From NCBI GenBank assembly GCA_961205875.1, contig OY540811.1:20205248-20269247 (forward strand): DNA of 64,000 bases, read 5' to 3'. A program made the position numbers and the translations under genes. Origin of the DNA: Sialis fuliginosa (Eukaryota > Arthropoda > Insecta > Megaloptera > Sialidae). Every line of letters starts with the position of its first letter. Position 1 is the first letter of the stretch. The notes under the pieces were generated by a model. That model did no database searches. It was not told the DNA's origin and was given only the letters and a program-made list of their open reading frames with translations. Of the stretch, positions 1 through 11,444 are shown piece by piece.

Positions 1-1490
1 GATTTTGCCTTTTGCTTGAAATATTTTGTAACTTGAGGAAATGATAGTTCAAAGTATGCTGATCAAAAGTTGTAATAGGTACAACCTACGAAAATCCATA
101 ATTACTGCTCCAGGGGACACTCATTTCTTAAAGGATTATTTTTTATCAAATTTTTATTTTATTTAATAACGATAACAACTAAAAGAACAAGAAAAAATGT
201 GATATGGAAAATTAAGACTAAACCTTTAATTAATAAAACATAAAATTACTTCAAGCACCTATTAATTATACAAAATAGTATTTCTGTAGTATATGTTTCT
301 ATAATTCAAATGAAAAAAAAAGAAATACAAAACATTTAAAAGCTTCCAAACAATTTCAATAAAAAAACACACGCAACCAGCAAACCTATGTAAATAGAAA
401 TAAACCAGTCATTACCCAGTGATCCAAAAAATTATCCATAAAAAATAAACGCCCGTCAAATAGGCAGTAGGTGACAGTTATATGAGTCGGTTAAAAAAAT
501 GGAATTCCAGAAATGCATCAGGCACCATACAGTGTCTATATTTTTCAAAACTTCTATTCTAATGCAGATGCTCCATAAGAGAAGATGTCTCTGTTAAATG
601 GGGTAAAAAAAGCATCCCTTTGTAATTCTATCATCTAGCCAGTATAGAAGAGATTATACGCATTTTTATGTTATGTTAAACATGGCATACTGAGATGTCT
701 CTGATGATTTAAGGTCCCTATATTATGTTGTTATTAATTTTTGTGGTTATTTTTTGAATATAGTTATTTGATGGTATCTGGGTATAGAAGCAATAGTGAA
801 AACATATGTTTTATCGTATGTTTAATAGTTTTTGAAGTATTTTTGTATGTTTGAATTATGTTTATGGTAATTTTTCTGTCATTTTTGGTGGAAGGATATT
901 ATTTATGATATCTGAAATTAAAATGTATATTTTTTTTATAAAAAAATATATATATATTTTATAAATTATTTACATTTGTGCAAAACGATATTATAAGTAT
1001 TGCTAAAATTATTTTAATATATTATTTATATCTACATCTATTAGGTGTCTGTATTGTGTTTAAAATTAAACTGCGTTTTCTATTCTTAAACATTAAAAAG
1101 AAGAAGCTTGTATTCAAATATCCAAATTCAATAGTTCGAATTATTTATTTTTTTGCTTTGGTTTTTATTTTTGACGTTATATATATACGTACATGCTTAA
1201 TTTATTTTTCCTTAAAATGATGTATTACGGACATTAAGGTTACAAAAAGTGTGTTTAATATACACATATATTTTTGTATAAAAATTTATTAGTACATTTT
1301 ACCTGAGCAAACATACATTATCTTTATTATTTTGACATATTTTGAATTATTACTGCATAAATCGTTTTATAGTCATAATAAAAATATTGCAGGTATTTTA
1401 AGATTTATATTCATAATTAATAATACATAAAGTTATCAGGTATAAATTTAAAATGCAAAAGTAAATGAAAACATTATGAAGTTTTTTAAA
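1..1490. other. AT-rich intergenic sequence, nothing recognised
   Basis: No gene, transposon end or strong repeat was seen. The 80-codon frame at 978-1220 (GTG start) is Ile/Leu/Phe/Tyr-rich because the DNA is AT-rich, with no recognisable domain. Confidence 0.6.
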
Positions 1491-1501
1491 TTTATTCTGT
1501 A

Positions 1502-1560
1502 ATGCTGTGTTTAGACCAGAAAGACAAAACAGCAACACGGTATTTTTTTGACAAAATACC
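1502..1560. repeat. Partial copy of the GCCGTGTTTAGACC fold-back MITE
   Basis: The sequence ATGCTGTGTTTAGACC followed by ...GACAAAACAGCAACAC matches one arm of the palindromic element at 18811-18953 and another fragment at 9300. Only one arm is present here. Confidence 0.65.
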
Positions 1561-1578
1561 TACCAACAAACCCTTTTT

Positions 1579-2304
1579 AGGGTTTCGTAGAAAACTAGGA
1601 ACCCTTATAGTTTCACTCTGTCCGTCCGTCTGTCTGTCTATACAAATTTTATACCTATTAAGATGAAATTTGGCATACAAACGTAGATTGATGACCTAAA
1701 AACAGAAATGATGAGATTTTTGAAAAAAAGGTTTTTGGACCCCTTTCTCATCGACTGAAAAGTATATTCAATTTTTTTTTCACTTATCCCATTGAGTGGG
1801 GTAATATTAGAGAGGTCTCCTAAAATGCGATAGAAAAAATGTTTTAGGACCTTTTGATTTTAACGCTATTTTCTAAACTATCAATTCAAAAAATCAGAAA
1901 AAATTCAGAATGTAGTTTTTAGAACTCTTACTGAAAATCATAACAAACACTGTTGTTGTGGACCCCCTCCCATAAACTGAAAATTGTACTAACATTTTTT
2001 TTTCATTAACCCCATTGAGTGGGATGTCTTTAGATAAGTCTCCTGAAATGCAACAAAAAATGTGATATGACCTTTTGATTTTAACTCTTTAGTCACGATA
2101 TATTTGCTTTTCAATGTGGTTATAAGAGCGTCCCACCCTCCTTTCTAATTTTTGAACTATCAATGAAAAAAATCTAAAAAAAATCCAGAGTGGAGCTTAA
2201 TTAGCATTTTCAATTAAAATTATAACGAACACTATAGCAAGTTTATGAAAAACTTTGAAAGAACTCTTTTTTATAAATCGTAGTGAGAATTACTACGGAA
2301 CCCT
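1579..2304. mobile_element. Non-autonomous TIR element with AGGGTTYCGTA ends and an internal duplication
   Basis: The ends are inverted copies: AGGGTTTCGTA at 1579 and TACGGAACCCT ending at 2304. The left end continues into AGGAACCCTTATAGTTTCAC and a CTGTCCGTCCGTCTGTCTGTC run, a pattern I know from abundant insect repeats. Inside, a unit of about 220 bases occurs twice in tandem (about 1747-1965 and 1972-2200), each with CCCATTGAGTGGG followed by TCTCCT.AAATGC and CCTTTTGATTTTAAC. No transposase frame survives. Confidence 0.6.
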
Positions 2305-2691
2305 ATCATGTGCGTGCCCAACAACTGGACCGTTTTATTTAATTATTTTATTGTAAGTATTGATTTATAATGTAGGTACTTGCAGAAAAAAAAAGTATTT
2401 TGTGGTTATTTTTATAAATGATAAATTCCTCGAAAATATTTCTATATTTCTTTTGTTTACCTCTTGGCTTTATTTCTGGATAAATCTAGTTATTACCAAT
2501 GATATTTCTATAAATACAATATATGCATCAGCTTGAAATGAATTGCCTTTTAGATACTTAAGAAATTGGTCAAAACGTAGCATATATCACGAATAGACCA
2601 ATCGAAAGAATAAACAAAACTAAATAGAATGTGATCATCAGAAAATATTCAAAATGTCAGCTATCTTGTCTTTGATAAACATATAAGATTA

Positions 2692-2831
2692 ACACTTAAA
2701 CTAAATATACACCTTAACCACAAAAAAACAATGTCACTCGACACGTATTTCGACTTCACAAGAAGTCCTGATCAGGAGCCTTACAGTTCCAGACTGTTGT
2801 GGTTAAGGTGTATTTTTAGTAAGTGACTAAA
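2692..2831 (-). mobile_element. Short Penelope/retrozyme-like element with a hammerhead-like core (family B)
   Basis: Arms CACTTAAACTAAATATACAC (left) and GTGGTTAAGGTGTATTTTTA (right) are inverted copies flanking a centre that reads, on the minus strand (2775-2747), CTGATCA, then a GGACTTC-TTGT-GAAGTC hairpin, then GAAAT and ACGTGTCGAG. This is the layout of a hammerhead ribozyme core (CUGAUGA - stem II - GAAA), here with CTGATCA in place of CTGATGA and GAAAT in place of GAAAC, so probably inactive. Related copies lie at 17391 and 47992. Penelope-like elements are known to carry minimal hammerheads. Confidence 0.55.
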
Positions 2832-3177
2832 TACTACAGTAATCGAAGGGCTTGGTAAAGTTTATATTTTAGATACAGGCAACATTACAAAACTACACAA
2901 CATTGTTTTGTATTAATAATTCTCTTGATATAATATTTTGATATTTAGATTACCTATTACAATAAGATAATTTATTTTCTTAATGAGGATGAAGTTATTG
3001 TAAGGCAAAATATATCAAATTTTATACGTAAAATATTATCGAATCGATTAAAATTATAAAAATTAAACATTCGCATTAAAATGTAATTAACATTAAACAG
3101 TAAACTACATCTCAATCAAAATCACAATAAGTTTGTATACAAATCGCACTATATAAAGAGAACTACTTGAAAAGTTT

Positions 3178-3560
3178 CATCTCAACAGAAACTTCATCCC
3201 TCTGTCGTTGTATCGCACGATGTTTCATCCCCGTTCTCCCTCTCAACATTTGAACCCCTATCCATGACTCCCACCTCCACCCAACGTCTTCGACCGTCAC
3301 ACTGTCACGGTGGGAAGGGTTGAGTTTTATTAAAACAACATGTTAATGTAAAGTGTCAGCCCTCGAGAAGTGAGCCATATTGTGAAAGCAAAACTTAGCG
3401 ACAACTTCGTAATATTGTATACATACACCTTACCTCCCGAGGGAGTGTAGTTTTGATTTTCACTTTTATGTTGGCAAAGATTAGCCTCGGCTGTACGTTG
3501 TTACACTATTGCAGCTGTTGTAGTGTGTTGTTGTGTTCCAGTGGATGGAAATTGTGTTGG
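3178..3560. promoter_or_regulatory. GC-richer non-repetitive island upstream (candidate regulatory element)
   Basis: This stretch is clearly less AT-rich than its surroundings, has no transposon ends, tandem repeats or long open frame, and does not recur in the window. Such islands in the gene desert beside an Iroquois gene are candidate enhancers. This is inference from composition only. Confidence 0.22.
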
Positions 3561-4139
3561 CAGGATTTTTTTGTTTAAATTAAATGTGTACATTTTATAC
3601 TTAATTTTTAGATTTTGTACCTATGCATATTTTATCCATACAATTTTTATGTGTTTATTGAATATAATCCAATTATAATAAAGTATACTATATGAACATT
3701 GAACATATTGTTAATTTGAGTTGATACATTTTGTAGATTATGGGGTATCAATAATAAAATATTAGATAAATATAATTACCTCTAAATTTTTTGTTATTAC
3801 CACGTTAATAACCACTTCGGAAAGAAAATTTTAATGAATATAAAATATGCGGCCAACATTTTATACTTAATACGATTATTTTAACAGTTATGAATAGTAA
3901 AATTAAATTTCAGATATTAGATATGTAATTGATGAATAAATGATCTGATCATTTAAGTTACAAATCAGGGCGGTTTTACGAAAAAAAAGATTATTTTAGG
4001 CAATGAAAACGTCAAAGACAATTTTTTTTACTCAATAATGTCAACCAGCAAATAATAATAAAAGATCATTGAATTTCGTAATTAATAGGTACATACAGGA
4101 TACACACAGTGAAAAAAATACACCCGCGCTAAGGTACAA

Positions 4140-4385
4140 TACATAAACATAGAGAATGAACCGCGCATCTGACTCGAAAAGAAAGCATTGTCAAAAGAAA
4201 TATATGGAAATAGGTTTGGGATATACTTGTCCTTTTTTAAACAGGACTGTCTATTTCATTCTTATTAGAAAAAGAGATAGATATATCCCAAACGCGACCG
4301 CATCTCTTTCACTGTTTTGGAGAAATGTTACACAATTATATTAATACAAAATGCGCAGTCCATGCTCTATATCTATGGTACAGAA
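4140..4385. mobile_element. Fold-back element
   Basis: Left arm ACATAGAGAATGAACCGCGC and right arm GCGCAGTCCATGCTCTAT are imperfect inverted copies, with an inner pair GGTTTGGGATATA / GATATATCCCAAAC. No transposase. The open frames at 4156-4344 and 4325-4564 fall in this element and its flank and do not look like genes. Confidence 0.45.
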
Positions 4386-4773
4386 CACAGGTTTATATGA
4401 ATCCACCTTTTATATCTGTTGTGGTACGTACTGTGGCGGGTGTATTTGTTCACTATAGGCAATATCTGTTGTGGGTGAGTAAAAGCGTACGTTACCTCGT
4501 GCGTACGTGGTCCTTAATTAAGTGTATTTTTACTCAGGGGTTTTCAACAAATGGATTTGTATAATTTTGTTCAAAAACTCACTGAACGATTCAATAACAA
4601 CGAATCTATTTACTAAATTACTTCAAATGATTCGAGTCAATAATAATAATAATAATAATTAACTTTATGTTTCTATTATATAGACATTGATAAAAAAAAT
4701 ATATAAGCAACTATATATATAAAAAAAACTGTTTTTGAGTTGAACATTCTTTTAAATTTTAATATTAAATTAG

Positions 4774-5326
4774 GTAGGATCAAATGGGGTAAAAGTGAAA
4801 CAAAATACAAGTCTTTCATGTTTTTTGACAGTTAATGATACAAATTTATACTTTAATTTTTTCTACTAGTATAGATGCGCTTATGAAGAACCATTTTAAA
4901 TACTTACACGTCATTTGAACTGTACTTCATTTTTAACCTCTAGTTTGGGAAAAAGTGAAACAGGCCTCTAATGGAAAATATTTCTCGAAAAATTAAAAGA
5001 AAAGCTACAAACGCAACTTTGATTTATCTTCTTTGTGGTATATCAATGTGAAATTGTAACTTTAATTATTATCTGAGCTATACAGAAAGTTATGTGCAAA
5101 GAATTAAAATTTAATTCACACGTTTTGACATCGACTAACAGGGAAATCTGTAGGGGTGACACATGACTTATAAGGCGATTAATATTTTCAGGTCGCTTTA
5201 ACAAACCTTTAATGATGATGTCAGTTTTTATAATTCTCCTATAAACAAATTAGTTTTTTTGTTGCATGTTTGTTTCACTTTTACCTCATTTTTTTCGTGT
5301 TTCATATTTACCCCACTCGACCCTAC
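4774..5326. mobile_element. TIR element with TAGGRTCRARTGGGGTAAA ends
   Basis: The left end TAGGATCAAATGGGGTAAAA and the inverted right end (TTTACCCCACTCGACCCTA) match at 17 of 20 or so positions. GTGAAACA-type words follow inside both ends. About 550 bases, no coding capacity, so a MITE. This end sequence looks familiar from other insect genomes. Confidence 0.6.
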
Positions 5327-5486
5327 ATTAAAACATAGTTTATTTATTTTTCGAGTATATGATATAATATATCCATAACGTTAAGACTCTTATGTCAGAA
5401 GCTGTCAGTAATGTTTCAGAATAACTTTTAAAGAAAACTTTAGCAAAATATGTATAGCTATCAAAATGTCAAGGATATACGAAATA

Positions 5487-5817
5487 CAGTAAAACCTCTT
5501 TAAATGTATACAATTGGGACCTAAAAACTTCTATATAAGTAAATATGTTTCCCTCTACACTTGATAAAAACTCATTCCACATCGAATTAAACTATAAAAT
5601 TGTTTGAAGATGATTTTTTTTGGATTTTGTATTATTAGTATGGGAGTGATATTTTCTCTAAAAAAGATATAAACGTATGTGATAGTTACAAAAACAATTC
5701 AAAGTTAAACAATAATTTAAAGTAGGGAAAAATGTATGTTTAGGAAGGTAATTTTTTTTTACCATAAGACAGGTTTGTACTTTTATGGAGTATATACTTT
5801 AAGAGAGGTTTGTACTG
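5487..5817. mobile_element. pogo/Tigger-type MITE
   Basis: A TA dinucleotide precedes CAGTAAAACCTCTTTAAATG; the right end, inverted, reads CAGTACAAACCTCTCTTAAA. CAGTA-ACCTCT ends and TA insertion sites are typical of the pogo branch of Tc1/mariner. About 330 bases without coding capacity. A lone end of similar type (AGTAGAACCTCTATATAACT) occurs at 57804. Confidence 0.55.
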
Positions 5818-6179
5818 CATAATTTAAAAATTATGTACAAAAAAAATAGGTCAATAAATACATATGCTAACATAATATTAAGTAATAGCCGAAGTATGGA
5901 ATATTATAATATTTTACAACAATAGGTATACTCAACTTTGTAAAAACTTTAATTTAATTTATAAACTAACGTAATATAAAACAAAAGTTTAAAAACTAAA
6001 CTAAATATAACCTCGAACCGTACCCTATTCAAACTTCATATCTCGCAAGAGTTTTTCATAAACAACACCTTGTTTATCCTTTAATTATCAAAACTATTCA
6101 CCACTCTACTTCCCCCTTTTAGTTATAAGTTACACTAATTAATAAACATCAACGCATAAACGTGCTAATTTAATTTCAA

Positions 6180-6295
6180 ACTAATAATTATCGAGCCAAA
6201 TGTTGCGCATCGAAACCCCGACTTTGGTGATAAATAACGTTGTGGGGGGACAGAGGAATGGGGTCATAGGGGTGGTACAGGCTCATCTATAATAT
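6180..6295. promoter_or_regulatory. GC-richer island (candidate regulatory element)
   Basis: A roughly 115-base block from CGAGCCAAATGTTGCGCATC to GGTACAGGCTC stands out from AT-rich flanks and is not repeated. No motif assignment is made. Confidence 0.18.
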
Positions 6296-7070
6296 ATTTT
6301 ATTCTATGTTACATTTATATGTAGGTATATACATATGCTAACATACAGGGTTAGTAAAAATTAAGAATCGGGTTATTTATATTTATGAAATTATTAATTA
6401 TATCAAAAAATGTTTCAATTAAGTTAAATGAGAAATTCTACAGCATTAATAAGCACTGAAACTTAATTTTAAGCCACAAAATGGTAAAACATTTTATTGA
6501 GATTTAAAAATGTCTGGGAATTCGCTGGCTGGTGCAAATATTTAAATTTAGTTTCTATATTATTAGTTTAGTTTTAATTGTTTTTCTGAGAATTTATTTA
6601 TTTATATTTTTAAATGCATAACTATGTCATAATAGAAGAAGCTTTCATTACTAAATAATTATGAAGTCATGGAAAATAAAAAAACAAATGACTGTCTAAG
6701 AAATGTGCTTCTATGTAAATTAATAGTTATACAAATAAATCGCCTTTTTGACTAAACCTGTAGAATAGTATGTATAAAGTATATAGTATATTATTAGGAT
6801 TATTGAACTTTTGAGGACACTCTGGATTAATTTATTATAATCTACGAAATATGTCCTTCAAAATGATAGATTTTTAAGAGATAATCAAAATCAAAAGCTA
6901 GTAAGTCCGAATTTTAATTCTGTACAGTGTGATGTACAATTCTAAAAATATTCTTTATCAAAGAAGTTTTATTTAATTATTGTCTGTAAATTATGTCAGC
7001 TCAATCTTTATTCTTTAAAATATAGTTTTAGGTGTAACAGAGAAAATTAATAACAATAAATCTATATATT

Positions 7071-7806
7071 TTTGCTTCCTCGCAATATCGAAGATATGAA
7101 CTTATTTGTAACCGTTTTAGAATGAGACAAAAAAATATTCTCCGATTTCAAAATTTATCTTTCCGTTTCACGTCAAGACAAACACGTTTCGTTCTATGTC
7201 TGTCTGTCTGTCCGTCCGTGTGTCCATCTGTCCCCTGAATCCTTGTCACACGCATAACTCATTAACCAACAAACCGATATTATTGAAACTTGGTCGGATG
7301 GTTGGATCTGGCTTGAGGACAGTCCCATTTCAAAATCATCAAAATCGTGTGTAAGGCTGAGGGGTGACACCCCATAATATTTATTTTTTCAAGATATCTC
7401 AAGAACGACACATGTTACGTGAAAATTTTATAGATTATTTTTTGTAAAGCATTAACTATAATATGGGTCTACAACGTTTGTTGTAAAATATTCTCTTACA
7501 AAGATTTATCTCAATTTATTTTAAAAATTCGTATTTTGTTTTTCTAAATTGATATTTGCTTGGATAAATTAAATGTCATTTTGACATTTACGTAAATTTA
7601 GATTTAGATTGAAATTGTAAAAAAATTAAAAATATAAGAAAAAATATTTTTTAGTAAAATTGTATAAAATTAAATGGTTAACCAATTCCAGGCAATTTAT
7701 ATAAACACTATCGGTTTTTATTTAAATTGTTGAATAATTAACTATACCTTTGGTAAATTTAGCACGAGTAAACACTGTGCATTTATTTGGCAGATGTTTT
7801 TTTTTA
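7071..7806 (+). repeat. Dispersed repeat family X, copy 1
   Basis: It begins near CTTCCTCGCAATATCGAAGA, contains TTTCCGTTTCACGTCAAGAC, a CTGTCTGTCTGTCCGTCCG run and AGAACGACACATGTTACGTG, and ends CACTGTGCATTTATTTGGCA then GATG(T)n. Copy 2 at 14950-15600 matches it almost throughout in inverted orientation. Copy 1 has about 115 bases (from about 7225) that copy 2 lacks. No TIRs or coding frame were seen, so its class is unknown. Confidence 0.7.
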
Positions 7807-8556
7807 ATGAAACGAATATTTAGTCAATATCAGTAATGCCAACACATCAACAATTTAAAATTTCAATCACCAATATCAATAAATAATACAACAAATTACT
7901 TAATAAACATAAATAAAAAATAAAAATTACCGAAAACAAATCATGTACTCGTTTTATATTTAATAAAACGGTAATAAAAAGAAAATCATACCTTTTATAA
8001 ACACTAATAGTGTATTGTTGGTGAGTGTATATTGCGGAAATAGCGCTTAATGATGATACAAATGACTGCCATCACGTAGGGACGATTCAAACGTTTTGTT
8101 TTAACTTATTATGACATATATGATTATTACATTTATATGTATATTTAAATACGTCTCTATATCATTGGCAGGTGTTGTACCAACGTGTCCAAATGGCACT
8201 TTGTAACTGTGTATGTATTATACTTGTTCATGTGTATGTATGTATGTATATCCTGTGTAGGTTGAAAGAAATATTGTTATTATTGAATTTGTTTTTATAG
8301 TAAATATTGAACACCACCTACTTTTTTGAACAATAGGTGTAAATTGTATTATTAGTTAACAATTATAAAATATCTCAAACCGTGAATGAAGAGTAAAAAA
8401 ATTTGTGTTTATAGCTTATTTAAAAAAATTAACTGTGAAGAGAATAGTACCGTTATTGAAACAAAATGTATTATTTGTAGTTTTGGGTTCATTGTGATTA
8501 TTATTTACATTAATTGTAGTTTTAAAAAATATCTGACTATACTTTCTTATACTATA

Positions 8557-9110
8557 CATGGGCTGAAAAGTCTTTGGTCTGACATACAGATGGCGACATA
8601 AACAAAAAATCCTTATGCTCCCAATAGAGTACTAATCTTAACTAGAATACTGTCAAAATTTCATAACATTTCATGTACTTTTGTTCAAGTAACAGCCTTC
8701 GAAGTGACGTTACTTTTTTAATCATAAAAAACGTGAATTTCGTGTTTTGATTAAACATTGTTTTTGATGGGGTAAAATAACATCCAAAAAAATGGCTTAG
8801 CAAGTGTTACGGCACATCTGCCCCAGCAAATTCAACCGTAAAATATTGGTTGATCGAACCGTGCGAGCACATATGATGCGCCACGTTTAGAAAGGTCAAA
8901 TGAGGCAGCTACTCCAGAAAACATTTGAAAAATTCGTGAAATTGTCCTTGTCATATCCTTCATAAGTGTTTACATATGAAAAAGCTTCGCGCGATGGGTA
9001 CAGCGTTTTTTAAGAATTGGCCAAGAAGATGAACGTGTTCGACTTTCAAAACAAAATTTGGCACTGTTTCACCACAATAAGAAGGACTGATGAGAAATTG
9101 ATGTAACTAA
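8557..9110 (+). pseudogene. Degenerate mariner transposon with dead transposase
   Basis: The 5' end GGGCTGAAAAGTCTTTGGTC followed by TGACATACAGATGGCGAC matches mariner inverted termini. Broken reading frames give recognisable mariner transposase pieces: KREFRVLIKHCF at about 8729-8764 (then a frameshift), KKWLSKCYGTSAPANSTVKYW at about 8789-8850, EAATPENI then stop then KIREIVL near 8900-8950, and MKKLRAMGTAFF near 8978. Several stops and frameshifts are present. The catalytic C-terminal half and the 3' terminus are missing. The N-terminal half would be the helix-turn-helix DNA-binding domain. It is an old relic and not expected to be active. Confidence 0.85.
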
Positions 9111-9164
9111 AACTTAAAATTTTTCAGTTTTATTTATTTACTTTTATTGAAAAGTAACAATTTT

Positions 9165-9190
9165 GACGATGAGACGAGACCCAGACGATA
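9165..9190. repeat. GAGACGAGAC-type repeat fragment
   Basis: ATGAGACGAGACCCAGACGA matches words at 9484-9590, 10229-10298, 53755-53785 and 63708-63720. Part of a family of GAGACGAGAC-rich DNA transposon ends. Confidence 0.4.
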
Positions 9191-9591
9191 TCAACTTCAA
9201 CTTTAAGTTTATTAAAGTCATTAATTTAAAAAATTACATATTTACTTTGTGATGTTAATCTTCAAATCAATATAATTAATGTTAAATATATTTATAAAGC
9301 CGTGTTTGGACTATAGAGACAAAACAGCAATTCGGCGTTTTTAAAACACTTCGTTTTTAAAAATGTCGTTTGATTCTATTTTGTAAAAAAAAGTGTTTTG
9401 CCTATTAGGTGTAAACAGAGCATAAAATTAATTTGTATTTAAAATGTATTTATTTATTATTTATTAGGAACATTAGATTAACACCAGACCGAGACATTTC
9501 TAGCGATCTCGTTTTGGTCTCAGTCATATATACGAGACGAAACCGTAACGAGATGACTTTAATTTTCACAAGACGAGTCAGTCAATATGTA

Positions 9592-10199
9592 CACAGGTAG
9601 AAAAGTGACTTGGGCCAAGAAAATCTTGTTTTATGTAAAACGAAAACAATATTTTCTTAATATAAGAATATATTCTTTATCCAAGTATGTTTTGTTTTCG
9701 TCCGAGAATATTGTTTTAAAGGGAAGCAAGAGTTAAGATTATATTGTTGTACACTCACGGAAAAAAATTAATGGACCACCTAAATTTTTTGAAAAAATTG
9801 CTCATTTTCAAAGTAGTGACAATAGGTCAAATATAATCCTTTTTTTACTTATAGGGTATGAAAATTGAAGGAAATTTTTTTTTTTTTTGCAATTTTGAAA
9901 GTTACCCACGGGGATGTTTAATTTTTTTTCCAAAATTTAAAGATAACCATAATTTAGAAAATCTTCTCTGCTTTAAAACTCTTTGCTGAAATTTGTTTTA
10001 GCATTTTTTGGTGTATAAGTACCCTATAAGTAAAAAAAGGATTATATTTGACTATTGGCACTACTTTGAAAATGAGCAATTTTTTCGAAAAATGTATGTT
10101 GTCCTTTAATTTTTTCTGTGAGTGTATTAAGAAAATATTGTTTTCGTTATATTATATAAAACAAGGATTTCTTGGCTTAAGTCAACTGTTCTACCTGTT
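9592..10199. mobile_element. TIR MITE with ACAGGTAGAA ends, split by a second MITE
   Basis: The left end ACAGGTAGAAAAGTGACTTG and the inverted right end ACAGGTAGAACAGTTGACTT lie in inverted orientation, continuing through CCAAGAAA.TC.TGTTTTAT and CGAAAACAATATTTTCTTAA on both sides. A TA lies at each edge (9590-9591, 10200-10201). The centre is interrupted by the element at 9751-10125. Confidence 0.65.
9751..10125. mobile_element. Tc1/mariner-type fold-back MITE with ACACTCACGGA ends
   Basis: The left terminus ACACTCACGGAAAAAAATTA and the inverted right terminus ACACTCACAGAAAAAATTAA flank arms of over 100 bases that mirror each other (for example GCTCATTTTCAAAGTAGTG and CACTACTTTGAAAATGAGC). 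TA occurs at both edges. The ACACTCAC-GA-AAAATTAA end is one I know from Tc1-like elements. The open frame at 10048-10230 is part of the right arm. Confidence 0.75.
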
Positions 10200-10815
10200 T
10201 ATTTGTCAGTTAGTATTTGTAACATTTTAGACCGAAACGAGACATCAATTACAAAAACCGAGACGAGATTCTCGTGTCGTCTCGTGTGCAACCCTATTAT
10301 TAATATTATCAATTAAATAAACATCAAATACCAAACTCTGTGATAATATGATCAAATTTTGTACCCCATTATTTTCTAGCCAGTACCATAAATTAATGTA
10401 TAAATAAATTGTATGAACAATAGTAGATACATAATTACACAATTAAATTTTGACATCAAATGTAATCATATTAATAGTATAGCTTATTCGTGTTGTTTAT
10501 TTATACATAATTATAAATAAATATTAATGTTCTAAAACATCCCCTCGGTTTGGTTACAGATGTAACAAATGACAAAACAGAGGGCGCGTACAGATTTGTC
10601 TTTAGGGTTAGTTTTAAATAAAATAAATATACATATTAATTATTTTTAATATCTAGCACTGATTGACTGTTTTTGAATTCTGGTTTGGCCAAGAAATTTA
10701 AAGTAGGATGTACTTAAGTCATTAAAATAGTTTGAAGGATCAATGTTCTTATATTGTAACACTTGAAGAATCTAAAAATAATCTTTTGTTTTCCGAAACG
10801 CTTAACCCTATAAGC

Positions 10816-10850
10816 AGTGGCGTATCTATAATTTAGGGGTTTTTCTGTAA
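10816..10850. repeat. Solo hAT-type end (CAGTGGCGTATCTA)
   Basis: AGCAGTGGCGTATCTATAAT resembles the CAGTGGCGTAGCTA terminus of a common hAT family. Similar lone ends occur at 20337, 21653 and 33615, and inverted at 32510. No partner end is evident. Confidence 0.35.
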
Positions 10851-11444
10851 AATATATTTTTATGTAAGTAAGTCAAAAAAATGTTTAAAATTATATTTAT
10901 AAAAATGTTAATCAGTTGTTTTTTTCTTCTACTATTGGTTTTCAAATCTGCACTTTAACAGTGGATGAAACATTGTTAATCAAAATGAATCAACAGAAAT
11001 AACAAAGCAGTGGTTTGACATTTTATTTTAATACTACCCTGTGTTTATATTGAATTGGTCAAAATGCATAATTTGATTGCATTAATACAGGGAAACCGCG
11101 TATAATCAAAATATGTATAGTGTATCAATTAATTACCAACATTCATTAACACACGCCGAGTAATACATGTAAAAACAATTTATTTTAATGACATTTTTAT
11201 CGTGCTCGAATGTTGACATGAATGTACAGTTAACAGGTACCTTGTTGCGGACCACTGTTTGACAACTATTGGATTTGAATGTGATAATGTTCAATGTGTA
11301 CATATAAATATATATATTTTTTTATTTATGAATTATTGTATATGTTTTTTTGAGTTCTATCTAAATATCTGGATAATAATGGATATAGAATACTTCAAAT
11401 TCTATTTGCATGATAATCAAATCTATTCGAAAACAAAAATATCT

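Larger units (their letters stand above)
9484..10297. mobile_element. GAGACGAGAC-rich hAT-like element, host of two nested MITEs
   Basis: The left part (9484-9590) and right part (10229-10297) are both full of ACGAGAC/CTCGTCTCG words and are separated by two insertions, 9591-10200 and within it 9751-10125. The right terminus, read inward, is AGGGTTGCACACGAGACGAC, a hAT-like end. The matching left terminus was not found, so the left boundary is approximate. Confidence 0.45.
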
